Shown in pieces: positions 37,201 to 49,066 of a stretch of DNA of 64,000 bases. Origin of the DNA: Acacia acuminata (taxonomy: Eukaryota > Streptophyta > Magnoliopsida > Fabales > Fabaceae). Position 1 is the first letter of the stretch. The number at the start of each line of letters is the position of its first letter. The position numbers and the translations under genes are program-made. The notes beneath the pieces were generated by a model, which saw nothing but the letters and a program-made list of their open reading frames with translations, did not search any database and was not told where the DNA came from. The stretch covers positions 930,001 to 994,000 of the forward strand of contig JAFJYI010000023.1 in the NCBI GenBank assembly GCA_019022655.1. Direction: 5' to 3'.

Positions 37201-37478
37201 GGCGCAACCTCTGTCGCAAATGCTTGACAAGCGACAGATAGATCTGCCCGAATCCCGCCTAACACCGGCGATCTGCAAGGACTCACTGGCGGCGAGAGAC
37301 CATCCACGCCGTCCGACTTACTCACCTTACACCGGAGATTCGTCGCCGGCGTCTTCCACAGCGCCGCCGCGTTCACTGTTGCAGTTGACTCTCCCGATGA
37401 AATTCCTGTATCAGATTGTATTGTTCCTACTGAGGTCCCCGCAAGGCTACAAATCTGATGTGTGATGTTCAATGCCAT
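34293..37478 (-). CDS. BAM1: Chloroplast beta-amylase (BAM1 type)
   Basis: Beta-amylase hydrolyses alpha-1,4-glucan from the non-reducing end to give maltose. BAM1 is the redox-regulated plastid form used in stress- and guard-cell starch breakdown. Four exons, 37478-36847, 35806-35596, 35514-35404 and 35102-34293, all GT-AG, encode 587 residues (Arabidopsis BAM1 is about 575). The N-terminus MALNITHQICSLAG with a Ser/Thr-rich stretch and RADLSVACQAFA is BAM1-like and plastid-targeting. Glycosyl-hydrolase-14 landmarks are present: VYVMMPLDSV, the flexible loop GGNVGDSC, the general acid Glu292 in GPAGELRYPSYP, the inner loop FTCIEM, and the general base Glu490 in LAGENALPRYD. The C-terminus EREAEHFVHVTQPLV is conserved. 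No stop or frameshift was found. It is transcribed in the same direction as HIL1, with its own TATA box. A functional gene is likely. Confidence 0.96.
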
Positions 37479-37642
37479 TATCCAGAACTTATCCTAGAAA
37501 ATCAAGCGAAAAAACAGGGAGAAAGAAGAAAAAGTTGAAAAATCTCTTCCTATCTATTCACTGATGGATTGAGATTCAAGAATTTGGAATTTCGAATGTG
37601 ATGAAGTAAAATGAGGAAGGCTAGATGTTGAGAGTTTAATCA

Positions 37643-37649
37643 ATTTATA
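37643..37649 (-). promoter_or_regulatory. TATA box of BAM1
   Basis: TATAAAT on the minus strand within GGTCTATAAATTGATT, about 165 bp upstream of the BAM1 ATG. Confidence 0.55.
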
Positions 37650-37890
37650 GACCGCGCTTGAGTTGAGGATAAGATTAAAATATTTCCTTCCCCTTCTAAG
37701 CCGATATGTTGTTGCCGCGTGTCCAAAGAGTACGTGGCACAGAAAGGACGGTCGAGAAGGCAACGGCTAGGATGTCTCGACCACTTGACACTAGACGGGG
37801 AGATGAGGATTACGCGTGAAGTTTCCAGGGAACGCGCATATTAGATGTAAGAACCAATGGTGAAGCGACGCGTGGGGGAAAGTAACCCCT

Positions 37891-37896
37891 CACGTG
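37891..37896. promoter_or_regulatory. G-box CACGTG upstream of BAM1
   Basis: CACGTG, flanked by GACGCGTGG at 37867-37875. It lies about 410 bp upstream of the BAM1 start. G-box/ABRE-type motifs would fit the known stress and ABA response of BAM1. The motif is exact; the role is inferred. Confidence 0.4.
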
Positions 37897-37899
37897 AAG

Positions 37900-38826
37900 T
37901 GCCCGCCTTTAGGTTCATCACATGAACTCAACGTCCTCCCTTCGTTTATTATTATTTATTGTACCATATATTTTACGGGGAGAAATTCATTTAGGTTGAG
38001 GTTGAGAAAATATGATAAAATAGTCTTTTAAGATCTTAAAATTATATTTAAATTTTGTAAAACATTTTTTATAATAAATTCTAGACAAGTCCGGGGATGT
38101 CCTCTGATAAATCTATGGGCACTATCTTTGACAAATCCATCGGCGTCTATTAATAAGTTTATGAGCGTCCATTAATAAGTTTATGGGCATTTAACAATTA
38201 GAACTTATTGTAAACAAATATTACAAAACTTAAATGCAATTTTGATATTTCAAATAATCATTTTTGTTGTATTTTCTCTTTCCGAGACCTAAATGCAATT
38301 TTCTCTATTTTACACTCCCTCCAATCTCCAATCTTCTTTATGATTAATATCCACTAATGGCAAATTAGAAAGATTAAAATATTGTTAAAAACGATAAATG
38401 TGTCATGTATTATTTTTCAATAATACTTTTATTTATGAAGATGATGAAGATAAAAGAATGGGTAGAAGAATATATGAGATAAATGTAATCATTTGTATAA
38501 AAAACACGAGCTAACTTTTCAAATTTATCGTTTTTACATTTTTAACTTGTAAAATCGTATTGAGTTGCTCATAAACTCATCTCAATTATAGATTCTGTTA
38601 AACTCACGAATTTACACATTGAATTTACCGTTTTATACTTCTAATTAACAAAATTTTGTTAACTTATTATTACATCAATGCTAAAAAGAAATTATTTGAT
38701 CATGCTCAATGACTTTACATATAAATTTCTTTGTTAAATATGACAAATTATGATATTGATACATTTTATTTCACTACTTGTTTAGATTTAGATGTAGTTA
38801 AATCAAATTTGTATAATGTGATTTAC
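37900..38826. other. Intergenic, repeat relic only
   Basis: No gene seen. The part at about 38510-38800 is a diverged copy of the ACTCGTGAGTTTA-type element at 19608-20079. Short repeats of CCATTAATAAGTTTATGGGC-type sequence lie near 38140-38195. Confidence 0.4.
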
Positions 38827-39540
38827 AAAGTTGTGACAAAGGTAATTTCTAATTGGCTAACATCAATTATGCCTTTGGTGATGGCACCTAGCTAGTGCAG
38901 TTTTGTGAAAGGTCGGGAAAGTGCATATAATAATATTTTAGTAGAGGAAATCACTTACTCAATGCGTCAAATAGAGAAGTGTAAGGGCTTTATGGCAATT
39001 AAAACTAATTTTGTAAACTTCCAAGTGCTCGTTTATGAATATTGTTCGTTTTGACACATAAGACATCACGGTCTTGTTTTCAATTGGGCCTAACCCATCA
39101 AAACGCATCCATAATGGAAAGATATCGGTACTCTTATAAGGCATGCTTTATTCGCCTTCCCAGTCAATGTGGGACTTCACAATCCATCCCCCTTGGGGCC
39201 CAGCGTCCTCGTTGGCACAACGACTCGAACTCTAGCTCTGATACCAATTGTAACAGTCTAAGCGCTCCCTCGTGGATATTATCCGTTTTCACACACAAGG
39301 CCTCATGGTTTTGTTTTCGACTGGGTCTAGCCCATCAAAACGTGCCCGCAAAGGAAAGGTCTCCGCACCCTTAGTAATTGAAGCGTTCACAGCAAGCATC
39401 CGGATTATTCTTTGTTCAATGAGATTTATCATATGCTTGGTCGAGGCTGAGATTTAAGTTGGTTCTTTGTGATCGTGAGGCAAATTCTAAAGCAGATGCG
39501 ATGACGAATGAAACATGTAGGTGGGAATCAAGGCCGACCC
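38827..39540 (+). pseudogene. LINE remnant (RT and RNase H pieces) interrupted by LTR-like sequence
   Basis: Plus-strand translation shows SFVKGRESAYNNILVEEITY and KGFMAIKT (about 38896-39010), matching the SAFVPGR...DNI / K.D..KAYD region of LINE reverse transcriptase. Around 39470-39510 there is DREANSKADAMT, the HXREAN..AD.LA tail of the LINE RNase H domain. Between them sits unrelated LTR-like sequence. Everything is heavily decayed. Confidence 0.5.
39028..39395 (-). mobile_element. Decayed LTR fragments with tRNA-Met-type primer site
   Basis: Two diverged copies of a block of about 110 bp (from about 39032 and 39262) share TTGTTTTC.A.TGGG.CTA and CCCATCAAAACG. Between them the minus strand reads TTGGTATCAGAGCTAGAG (about 39230-39250), the standard initiator-methionine primer-binding site directly after an LTR end. 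It is an LTR retroelement relic, minus orientation, with no internal genes left. Confidence 0.45.
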
Positions 39541-40166
39541 TTGAATGGCTAGGGCCTAACAAGCCGGGGTAAGAAAAATGTCTATTTTTCAAAGCCAGTG
39601 ACCCGAGAGCACTAGGGCTTGCTTTACATGGCCCAAAAGTTACTATTTCAAATTTTAACTATTTTTCCTCATTTTTTTCAAAGAAATATAATTAATAAAT
39701 TACAACAATTAAAGTGCTAATTTATCAAATAGATGTTATCCACATTAATATCCAAACAACGCAAATCATCCAACAAATAAACACATTCACTAATTCGTAA
39801 TCAAAAGCAAACTATTGACCACAAATAATTCACATAAAACATAAGAAGTATATCACTAAACAACATTAATACGATGACTATCATTGTCATCTTTTCGCGA
39901 CTATCATCAATTTTAAAGACATTTGATTGCTTCACTTTGGGTAGTACTAAGTGAGATTTTTGAAAATAAAGGAAAGAGAGACCGAGATTGAAATTTTTAG
40001 GGTTCTCGTTTCTCAATTTTCAAGTCTAGGAAGCCTAAGTAATTTAAAAAAAAAAAAAAAACAAAAAAAAAAAATTCAAAGGGCCTGATGGGTTGATCCT
40101 TTTAAACCTAAGGCTTACAAGGCTAATTTCATTTAACTCTTCTAATTTTTAAATCCGGTCCTTAAA
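39530..40166. mobile_element. Dispersed non-autonomous element, copy 1
   Basis: It matches 43644-44206 over most of its length: (C)GAGAGCAC, CTAATTTATCAAATA, CATTAATATCCAAACAA and CAAATCATCCAACAA, then AGGGCCTGATGGG near the right end. Ends near AAGGCCGACC / GGTCCTT give a weak inverted repeat of hAT style. There is no coding capacity. From 40167 to 40707 I see only a relic of the ACTCGTGAGTTTA element. Confidence 0.45.
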
Positions 40167-40716
40167 CAAACTGGTCCAATTTCCCTGCTCTCGTGAAGCA
40201 TGGGACACGGCGGCGGATCTTCAAATTATCTCATCTCCGTATGATCATGTTCTCTCGCTCAAGAGAGAGTTGGCTTTTGTTCGACCAGATGATTAGCACA
40301 TGTGTACTTATCATTATTCTATTAAAAAAAAAAAAAATTATTGTCATTTTTATATTTTAATAATTTGATTATACACTATTAGTCCATATTTATTGATAGG
40401 AGTAAATTCTTACGAGTTTACAAATTTATTATCACGAGTTTGATTATATTCATAAATTTGATAACCTTACATGTAGTGATTAATGGATAAAGTGTCTTAA
40501 TTTGTTGGACAAATACCTATTATTTTAAAGTACACTTTTAGTCTTTTAAGTTTACATGACGGGTATCTTTTGGTCAATTAACTTCATAAAGTATACTTTT
40601 GGTCCTAAAATTCTAACACTGTTAATTTTGCTAATGGAAAATGCAAATTCAAGTGATAACAGTGTAAATTTAAGTGATGATTTTGTAATTAAATGCTATT
40701 AGGCTTAAATTTAAAA

Positions 40717-40958
40717 GAGTAAATACCTTTTCTCCGTCGACAAAAACAGGGACCGCATTTTGGTCCCTTACAAAAAAAATTGACCTTTATTCGTCCTTTT
40801 TAAGGGATTAAATAGGGACCTTTTTTAAATTTGTGAGGGATCAAAATGTCAACCAATCGACCCTTATTCGTCTTTTTTATGGACTACAAAGGACATTTTT
40901 TTGTAAGGGACTAAAATGGGGATCGTGTTTTTGTCGAGAGAGAAAATGGTATTTACTC
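40717..40958. mobile_element. Mutator-type MITE (GAGTAAATAC family), copy 2
   Basis: GAGTAAATACC at the left returns as GGTATTTACTC at the right. The flanks are a perfect 9-bp duplication, AATTTAAAA (40708-40716 and 40959-40967). The inside is palindromic, with TTTGGTCCCTTACAAAAAAA and its inverse, plus CTTATTCGTC blocks. It is 242 bp with no coding capacity and the same family as 11956-12174. Confidence 0.8.
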
Positions 40959-41379
40959 AATTTAAAATATGGGTAAATTAAAAAATATATAAATTTATGT
41001 AATTAAATGCCATTAGTTATTACTTGAATTTGTTGTATCAGTGTTTTCCATTAGTAATATTAACGGTGTTAGAATTTTAGGACTAAAAGTATATTTTACG
41101 AAGTTAAGGGACCAAAAATATAGCTTATATAAAACTTAAACGTCTAAAAATGTACTTTAGCCTATTTTTTATATCTATGATTTGATTTACGTAAGAAAAT
41201 GTCACTACTAAATAGGATACGAGGGAATAATACTTGTTAACCTTAGATTCCGAGAATGCATTAAATATTTTTTATCACTTGTTTAATCGCTCAAAATCCT
41301 CAAATACTTGATGGCTTTGATGCTAATAAAGTGCGGAAAAAGCACGGGACAGTGGTTGGGAGTAAAAGGAGGTAAAATT

Positions 41380-41545
41380 TGAAAAGGTGAGGCGGGAAAG
41401 GGCGACGCGTGGCATGAAATGGGTGAAGGAGGATGAAGCGAGGGTACCCCGAACGGGAACAGTAGGAGCGAGGGTGATTGCCAGACACGTGAGGGGCCAG
41501 ATGTTTGTTGGTGCCGGAGACGTGGCACGTTTGGAATAAGGTGAT
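41380..41545. promoter_or_regulatory. GC-richer block with clustered ACGT motifs
   Basis: Within AT-rich surroundings this block carries GACGCGTGGC, ACACGTGAGG, GACGTGGCAC and CACGTTTGG inside about 140 bp. ACGT-core motifs of this kind are bZIP/bHLH sites. No gene starts nearby in the window, and the open frames across it look like chance frames in GC-rich DNA. It could be an orphaned promoter or a transposon-borne fragment. Confidence 0.25.
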
Positions 41546-41559
41546 ATGCTAAATGGCTA

Positions 41560-42584
41560 GACGGCATAGGATATGGAAGATTCTGCGAATCAAATGTGAA
41601 AATTGTTTTTGTTTTTTACCATTTTTTTTTTGATTGGATTTGGAGTGCATCTGTGAAGATGAAAACGTGAAATGGTTGAAGGAAAAGATGGCCAGGTGTC
41701 ACCACAACCATGTCAAGAGATGTTGCTTAGTCTATTGCTGTCATTTCAATTATCAAAATAATGCACTTCCTTCCATCTTACATATGATAATAGTCGGTTG
41801 ATTTTTCTTATAGTTTAATCAAACAAAATATTAATTATTATTTTATTTTAAAAAATTAATTTATTCGACTAAAAAAACTAATATTATTTTCAATCTTTAA
41901 TATAAAACCTAATTGATTTTTTTGAATAAGTTTAGAAAGCTAAATAAATTAGTTAATTATAATATATGTTGTACATTATTTGATTATATATTAATTTATA
42001 AGATTAGAAAGATTAGTTTTTATTATAAAAATAAATAAATATAATCTTTAACATCTAAAAAACAAAAAAGATGGGTCTTATATTTATATTTGAAGTTGGT
42101 ATATAATCTAATGTTATGTATTATAATTAAGTAACTTATTCAACTTTATTAATTTTAAAAAAAAACACTTAATTCACTCTTATATTAAGGATAATTCAGC
42201 TTCACAAGTTGCGCACAATGATTTGACTAAAAGCAAAAATGACATTGGAAGGGAAGCAACCTAAAACTTGCGGTGCTGCGTGTGTTGTTATACACGCACG
42301 CTAAGGGAGAATGATAGTAAAATCTTAAAAGAGATAATCAATAGTAGTCATGGGTTATTTTTTTTTTATTTTTTTTTTTTTGCAAATATCGATTTAAATA
42401 ACTATAAATTCAGAAGTGTACTTAAGAATTTCAACTGTTACTATCGGTTTTTAACTGAGATTCCTACCGTTAACTATCTAAATTAACATTTACATCTCAT
42501 TTTTAATTTATTTAATTATCTATATGTCATTAATTCAATTTTTTTTGAATATCATTATCCCTTCGAAAACCACAACCACAGCCT
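41560..42584. other. Intergenic, decayed Stowaway-like relic
   Basis: No gene seen. The part at about 41815-42100 shares blocks with the Stowaway-like element at 10480-10719 (e.g. GCTAAATAAA.T..TTAAT, ATATGTTGT). Confidence 0.35.
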
Positions 42585-43383
42585 CAGTAGATCGTCCATG
42601 GTGGCCTTAAGAGAGGCCCAAGAATAGCCTTGAAGTGGGAAGTCCAGCAGATGCATTATCAAGGAATATTATTTAATTAATTATTTCTATGTAATTAAAA
42701 TACACGAACATGATTATTTTTTTATTCCAGTAGTTTGATTCGTTAGGTTTAACCTCCTTGACTTTAGATTATTCTTCAAACTATTTACAAATTTTAAAAC
42801 CAAAATATAAAATATTACTGTTTTTTTTTTTTTTTTTTTAAAATATCATTTGAAATGATATGATTATTTTTCAACAGGCTCAGAGATTTTGTCCCCATTT
42901 TTCTAACCTCGGCCTAAATAATTAATTTAATAAAATAGTATTGATTTTCAACCGTGAGTATCGGTCCCTTACAAGGCATGAATAATGATTGAGTGGATGG
43001 GTAAATACTTATCAATTGTGTTTGATATATGAGCCGAAAATGCTGACTCTGATTTAAAACCACACATACTTTTTCATCATTTATTTGTGTTTGATATTCT
43101 ACAAGACTTCAAATATCTTCTTGTGTGCTAGCTGTGATAATGATTTTTTTTTAATTAAAAAACGTACATATTTTCTTTTTTATTGCGATGAAATCATTGC
43201 TGAGTTTCCGTGAAGCAATATTAATATAGTCGGCTAGAGACTGGCCTGACTGGGGGATCACTTGGTGCAAGCATGAAGCAAACTTTGATCAGAATTGATG
43301 CACACTATATCAATATTAATATAAAATGAAAAATCAAAATTTATACAGCTATGTATAATTTATAAAGTTATAAATACTGAGGG

Positions 43384-43550
43384 CCCATTTGTAAGACAAG
43401 ATTTGACAAGGGAAAGGAATTTAGAGAAGGGAATGCAAGATTTTGAGGGATGAGGGAATATGAGTTGTTTGGTACAAAGAAAGTGAAAGGTAAAAAGGGT
43501 GACAGTTAATAAAGAATTAGGATATACCCATTTGACATTGAAAAGTAATT
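43384..43550. mobile_element. Partial Harbinger-like MITE
   Basis: GGGCCCATTTGTAAGACAAG, then AAGGGAAAGGAATTTAGAGA and GAATATGAGTTGTTTGGTAC, resemble the left part of the element at 12696-13383. No right end was found, so it is truncated. It is absent from unit 2 of the tandem duplication. Confidence 0.35.
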
Positions 43551-43643
43551 AACAGATGATATGTGAATTACATGTAGTGTTGACCTGCTCGGATCTACCA
43601 CATGGTTTTACACGATGGGTATCATACCTAAAGCTTGGAATTA

Positions 43644-44206
43644 GGGCCGGCCCTCCAGAGCCCAGGGTAAAAAAATATATGTTTTTCAAAGCCCTCGCCG
43701 AGAGCACAAAGGGGGTGAGCGACCCTCCAAGGCCCTAAGGTACTATTTAAAATTTTAATTATTTTTCCTCCATTATTTTTTCATTGAAATATAATTAGTA
43801 AATTACAACAATTAAAGTTCTAATTTATCAAATAAATATTGTCAACATTAATATCCAAACAATACAAATCATCCAACAAGTAATTGTGTATATTTTTGAA
43901 CGAAATAAAAAATCCAAAACAAGCACAGAAAGATAACAATTGAATGTGTGTGTACGTGTGTCTAACAATAAATTGCGAGACAGAGATAAGAGAATACCAT
44001 TGCAAATATTAATAACTAAGGACTTTTCTCGTATTCAAAAATCACTTAAGTCTAGGCAGCTTGCCTCTTGGCACTCTAAGTATTTTTTTTTTTAAAAGCT
44101 ACAGCAAAAGGGCCTAATGGGCTGGCCCGTTTAAACCCGGGGTTCTACAAGGCCAATTTTAAAAACCTCGTCTATGTTTTAAGCCCGACCTTGACGGGCC
44201 AAGACT
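43644..44206. mobile_element. Dispersed non-autonomous element, copy 2
   Basis: Begins AGGGCCGGCCCTCC and ends near AAGCCCGACCTTGAC. It is the same family as 39530-40166. Unit 2 of the tandem duplication lacks it at the corresponding place (about 53010-53040), which confirms insertion into unit 1. Confidence 0.5.
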
Positions 44207-44916
44207 TAAACGAGATAGGCCTGATTTTTCGACTCTAATCAAACCCATCCCTTTCCCCACGGCTCCCGCCATGGATTTAAACAAAAACAATGCCCCACAT
44301 TATTTTTGTTGGGTGGGCTCAGGGTAATAATAGTAGCCAATAGGAGCAACTAATCCTCTCACACCATCTTCCTAAAAGGAGCTTTTTAGTGCTAGCTAGA
44401 CACAATACATTCTACATACACGCCATTAGAAATTGAATTCCTAACTAGATATTTAAAGAATCAGCTAAGTACTAGTATTTGATTAGGGGGCGCATTCATC
44501 TTTTTAACACATTTTTCCTTATTCAAAAAAGGAAAAGAACTGAAGATCTACAATGCTATGCCCATGGCCATGGTAACCATTGAGAACTGTGGTGATGATT
44601 TTATCTTGGATTGACATACCTAGTTCTGTCATGTAAGAGATGTGATGAAAACAATCATATTTGAGACAATGTTAGACACTAAATATGAATATATATGCAA
44701 CAAAAATCCAAACTTTAATTCATCAGCCTCTTTCCCTAAACCTAACATCATCAGTTTTTTATAGGTGCATGTATCTTCTAATTCTAATTAGATGCAATCT
44801 TATTCAAAACAGTATCGTGCACTGAATGTAGATAGGCTGAATCGGGATTTTAAGGGAATGTCACCAGTCTTTGGTTTTTTTTTTTTTTTTTTTTTTTTTT
44901 TTGATAAGAACGATGG

Positions 44917-47900
44917 CTAAAAGCCTATATTAGAAATAAACTTACAACAAAGGGGAAGCAAATCCCATAGACTCGGTCCACCCAAACTCTCAAGCGAAGC
45001 GGGGCAATCATTACAAATTTCAGAGGAAGAAATCCCTAACTTTGCTAATGCATCAGCTACTCTATTTGTAACTCTAGGAATTACTTGAAGAGAAACTTGC
45101 CAATTCCACCGCAACATGTCTCTAATTTCCACTACAACTGCACTACCCGAGTCTGGCAGCCCCTCCATAATCAGTTTTACAACCTCATCTGCATCAGATT
45201 CCACCACGAGCTTCTTCAACTCCAGCTCCCAAGCCATATGGAGTCCTTCAAGAATAGCCCACTCCTCCCCAACATGTGCTTGACCAACGCCTATAGCCTT
45301 GGTAAAACCCACTATCCATTTGCCACACCAGTCCCTCAAAATCCCCCCACACCCAACATGCGACGAGCTGGAACCCCTTGCACCATCAACATTGAGTGTA
45401 TACCACCCTAAAGGAGGCTTATTCCAGCCAGAGCCGAGAGCCCCACTTGTAGAATGTAAACCAGCAGGAACTACACTGATCTGAGCATAATTGAACCACG
45501 CCATACTGATAGCAACAGCAGGGTTAGAAGGTCTTGTAAAATTATTATTAAAAATACTACTATTCCTCCACTCCCATAATTTCCAAACCCCAACAGCAAA
45601 CACAAATTTCCAACACTCTCCCCATCTCTTCCCTACACATTTGTTGAGATTCAGACCCAGCCACTCTCTCAAATTCGCAGCAAAGAAAATATTCACAAAC
45701 CTGGGCTCAATCAGATTTAACCACATGTTACTAGCAAAGTGGCAATCTCGCAAAACGTGCAACACATCCTCCACACCTGCATTACAAAAATCACATATAG
45801 CAGAATCAGAGGACCAAGAACTTCTCCACTTTTTAGTTGGCAACTTATTTAATGCCACCTTCCATAAAAATAACTTAACTCTTTCAGCCCCTTTCCAACT
45901 CCAAATGTCTCTAAATAAACTGTCATAGTGAGCATCTGGCGGTGGTTCAATTAGAAAATAAGAGCTTTTAACAGAAAATAAACCATCAGCTGCCTCCCCC
46001 CAAATCAGACAATCATCACTCGCTGACAGTCTAGGCGGTAAGATAGGCGCTATTCTACTAATTCCTTCAGCAGATAAGACCGAAGCAAGCTTAGAAAAAT
46101 CCCACCACCCAATCAGCCACCAAGGAATTATCCTCCACTTCAGTGAGCTGTCTAACACAGAAATCATAAAGCTTAATCTCCTACCCAATCCAGCAGTCAT
46201 GGAAAAAACTGACAGAGCGCCCATTCCTAACTTGCCATCTTGCCCCTCTATCAACAACATGCGACTGTGAACAAATGAATTTCCACACACTTGAATCCCC
46301 CGGATGAAAGGATAAAAGCGACTCATCATCACGAAACATATAACGTTGAGCTAATATTTCAGCCCACAAAACATCAGCACCCATAATAAGCTTCCATGCC
46401 AATTTAGCTCCGAAAGCCTGATTCATAACACTAAGCCGCTTTATACCTAGGCCCCCATGGTCCCTTGGTTGAGTGATCTGCTCCCAACCAATTAAATGAG
46501 CACTTCTAGTACGCTCATCATGGCCCCATATGAAGTTCCTTTGCAGCCGTTCCACTTCTGCACAAACACTTTTAGGAACTTTAGCCACCTGCATTGGGTA
46601 TAAAGGCACAGATGATATCACTGAATTAGCCAAAGTAACTCTCCCTGCCATAGATAGAGACTTAGCCTTCCAATCACTAAGTTTTGCCCGCACTCTATCA
46701 ACTACGTACTGAAACGTCTCCTTCCTCTTCCTATTACGTGAAAGAGGAAAACCGAGGTACCTTCCTATTTCATTAGAACCCTTCATCTGCGTAATATCCA
46801 GGATCCTGTTCTTTGTTCTCAATGGAACTGTGGGAGAGAAAAATATAGATGACTTAGAGTTATTGACCTTACCCCTTGAAGCCACCATAAAATCCTGTAG
46901 ACACCTTATCATACATTCAGCCTGATTCACAGAAGCAACCCCAAATAATAACAAATCATCAGCAAACATTAAATGGGACACTTTAGGGCCATTTCTAGTA
47001 ACATAGATAGGCTTCCACATATTCTCTTCAACAGCGTCACAAATAATATGGGATAACTTATCCATACAGAACACAAACAGCAAAGGAGAAATAGGATCTC
47101 CTTGTCTCAATCCCCTTCTAGGAGAAAAAAACTCAGTTTTGGACCCATTCCAAAGAACATTATAAGTAACTGAGGATACACAATTGATAATTAAATCCAC
47201 AAACTTTACATCCAGCCTAGCCTCAATTAGAACCTGTTTCAAGAAGACCCAACTAATACGGTCATACGCCTTCTCCAAGTCCACTTTCATCGCCATCAAC
47301 CCTCCTTTACTATGATTTTTTTGCATTATATGAAGGATCTCCTGACCAACAATAATGTTATCTTGTATACACCTCCCTTTTATAAAACTTGCTTGAAATG
47401 GGGAGATCAAATCAGCCATCACCTCTCTCAATCTAAGAGCAATTATTTTAGCAACACACTTATAATGGACCGAACATAAGGCTATCGGTCTAAAGTGGGA
47501 TACTCGCTCAACATGATCAAACTTAGGTATTAATGAAATTAGGGTCCTATTAGCCTCCATAACCGAACCAGACCCAAGAAAAACATTTCTCACAAACTGA
47601 CACAGAGCTAGCCCTATAGTAGACCAATTAGACTCATAAAAGATCACAGGGAAACCATTAAATCCAGGTGCCTTAAAACTCCCCATAGCAAAGAGAACCC
47701 TCTTGATCTCATCATCATTAGGAATAGATGACATAGAATCAATAATCCCGGGCTCAATTACTGGAAAGGACGATCTAGTCTCAAGGACTCCAAATCTGGC
47801 CTGAGAACAATAAAGATCCTTAAAATGATCAATAACTAACGACTTCAGCTCTACAGGATCCTCCACCCAAACCCCCTCACCATTTTTCAGCATCACCACC

Positions 47901-49022
47901 TTATTCCTCGTAGCCCTTATTTTAGACTTAATATGATAATACCTAGTATTACGGTCCCCTTCCGTAATCCAGGACGTTCTAGCTTTTTGAAACCACTTGA
48001 TTTCCTCAGGTTTCAAAATCCTATCCAGTTTAGCTTGTAACTCACGCTCAAGATTACACAAAAACTCAGACCTAGGGTAGGAAAGGGAATTTTGAATACC
48101 CTCAAGCCTATTTAATAGAGATTGCTTTTGCCTTTCAACCATCCCAAACATATTACGATTCCAATCACCCAATGCACATTGCAGACCAGAGAGTGAGTGT
48201 TCTAAATTCCCTTAAACATCTCATTCCCCATCCAAAAAGTCTTTATAGCTATGGTGTTGTAACCACATAGCTTCAAATCTAAAACATCGTTGACTATTAC
48301 TTCTATTAATACTATCCCCAATCTTCAGACATATTGGGCTATAATCCAAGAAAAGGGTTCGAGACAATACCTGGATAGCGCAGTTAGAGATTTCCATAAT
48401 AAACTTATCATTTGCCAAAGCTCGGTCCAATCTCTCATATAGGCGACGACTTCCCACCAATTTTGGTCCTCGCTAGGTGAATTTCGATCCCACTAAGCCC
48501 AAATCCTCCAAATGGCATCTCTGAATTCTATCACTAAAGAGCCTCATTCTCGACTCATTAGGACTCCTTCCGCCGGTTCTTTTCAATGAGTAGAGGATGT
48601 AGTTAAAGTCCCCCATAGTGACCCAAGGCACCACTGTTGCCGAGGCCACCTCTTCAAGCTCTTCCCATAATCTTTGCTTAAGGATCGCATCAGGCAGGGC
48701 ATAAATTACAGAAAGGAGAAATTTTACCCCGCCTCCAAAATCACAGTTCAGATGTAAAAACTGACGGCCTGTGCGCCCAATAGCAACATCGGCTGAAGCT
48801 TTGTTCCACACAACCACCAAACCCCCTGACCGTCCGGTACTGGGCACAAAATGCATATTGTCGAACTCGAGTTTGAACAAACATTTGAGCCGATTATCCA
48901 CTTCACACTTCGTATCCGCTAGCACAACAAGAGAAGGACGCACTTTCCGGCACACAACTCGCAGGTTACGGAACAACTCTCTCCCACACGCACCACGAGA
49001 CATTCTAATACAAAATACTCAT
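44917..49022 (-). pseudogene. LINE-2 ORF2, lightly broken
   Basis: Starts at the ATG at 49022. The expected endonuclease N-terminus is damaged near 49007 by a TAG and a one-base shift (the readable frame starts MSRGACGRELFRNL). An in-frame TAG at 48475-48473 sits where a Trp is expected (GSKFT, stop, RGPKLVGSRRLYERLDRAL), and two stops lie near 48223 and 48205. The RT (48172-46181) is intact: SFKAPGFNGFP, SHFRPIALCSVHYK, ASFIKGRCIQDNI, KVDLEKAYDRISWVFL, RRGLRQGDPISPLLF and the active site HLMFADDLLLFG. A frameshift at about 46200-46330 leads into the zf-RVT and RNase H (YTLNVDGARG, GGILRDWCGKW, VESDADEVVKL, ADALAKLG), ending at 44917. Several lesions are TGG-to-TAG/TGA type. Confidence 0.88.
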
Positions 49023-49066
49023 CAAAAAAAAATCTTTTTTTAAAAAAAAAGATCCCAGTCACACAC

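Noticed and set aside
41283..41567. Proline-rich minus-strand frames
   Set aside because: Chance frames in a GC-richer block with no motif.
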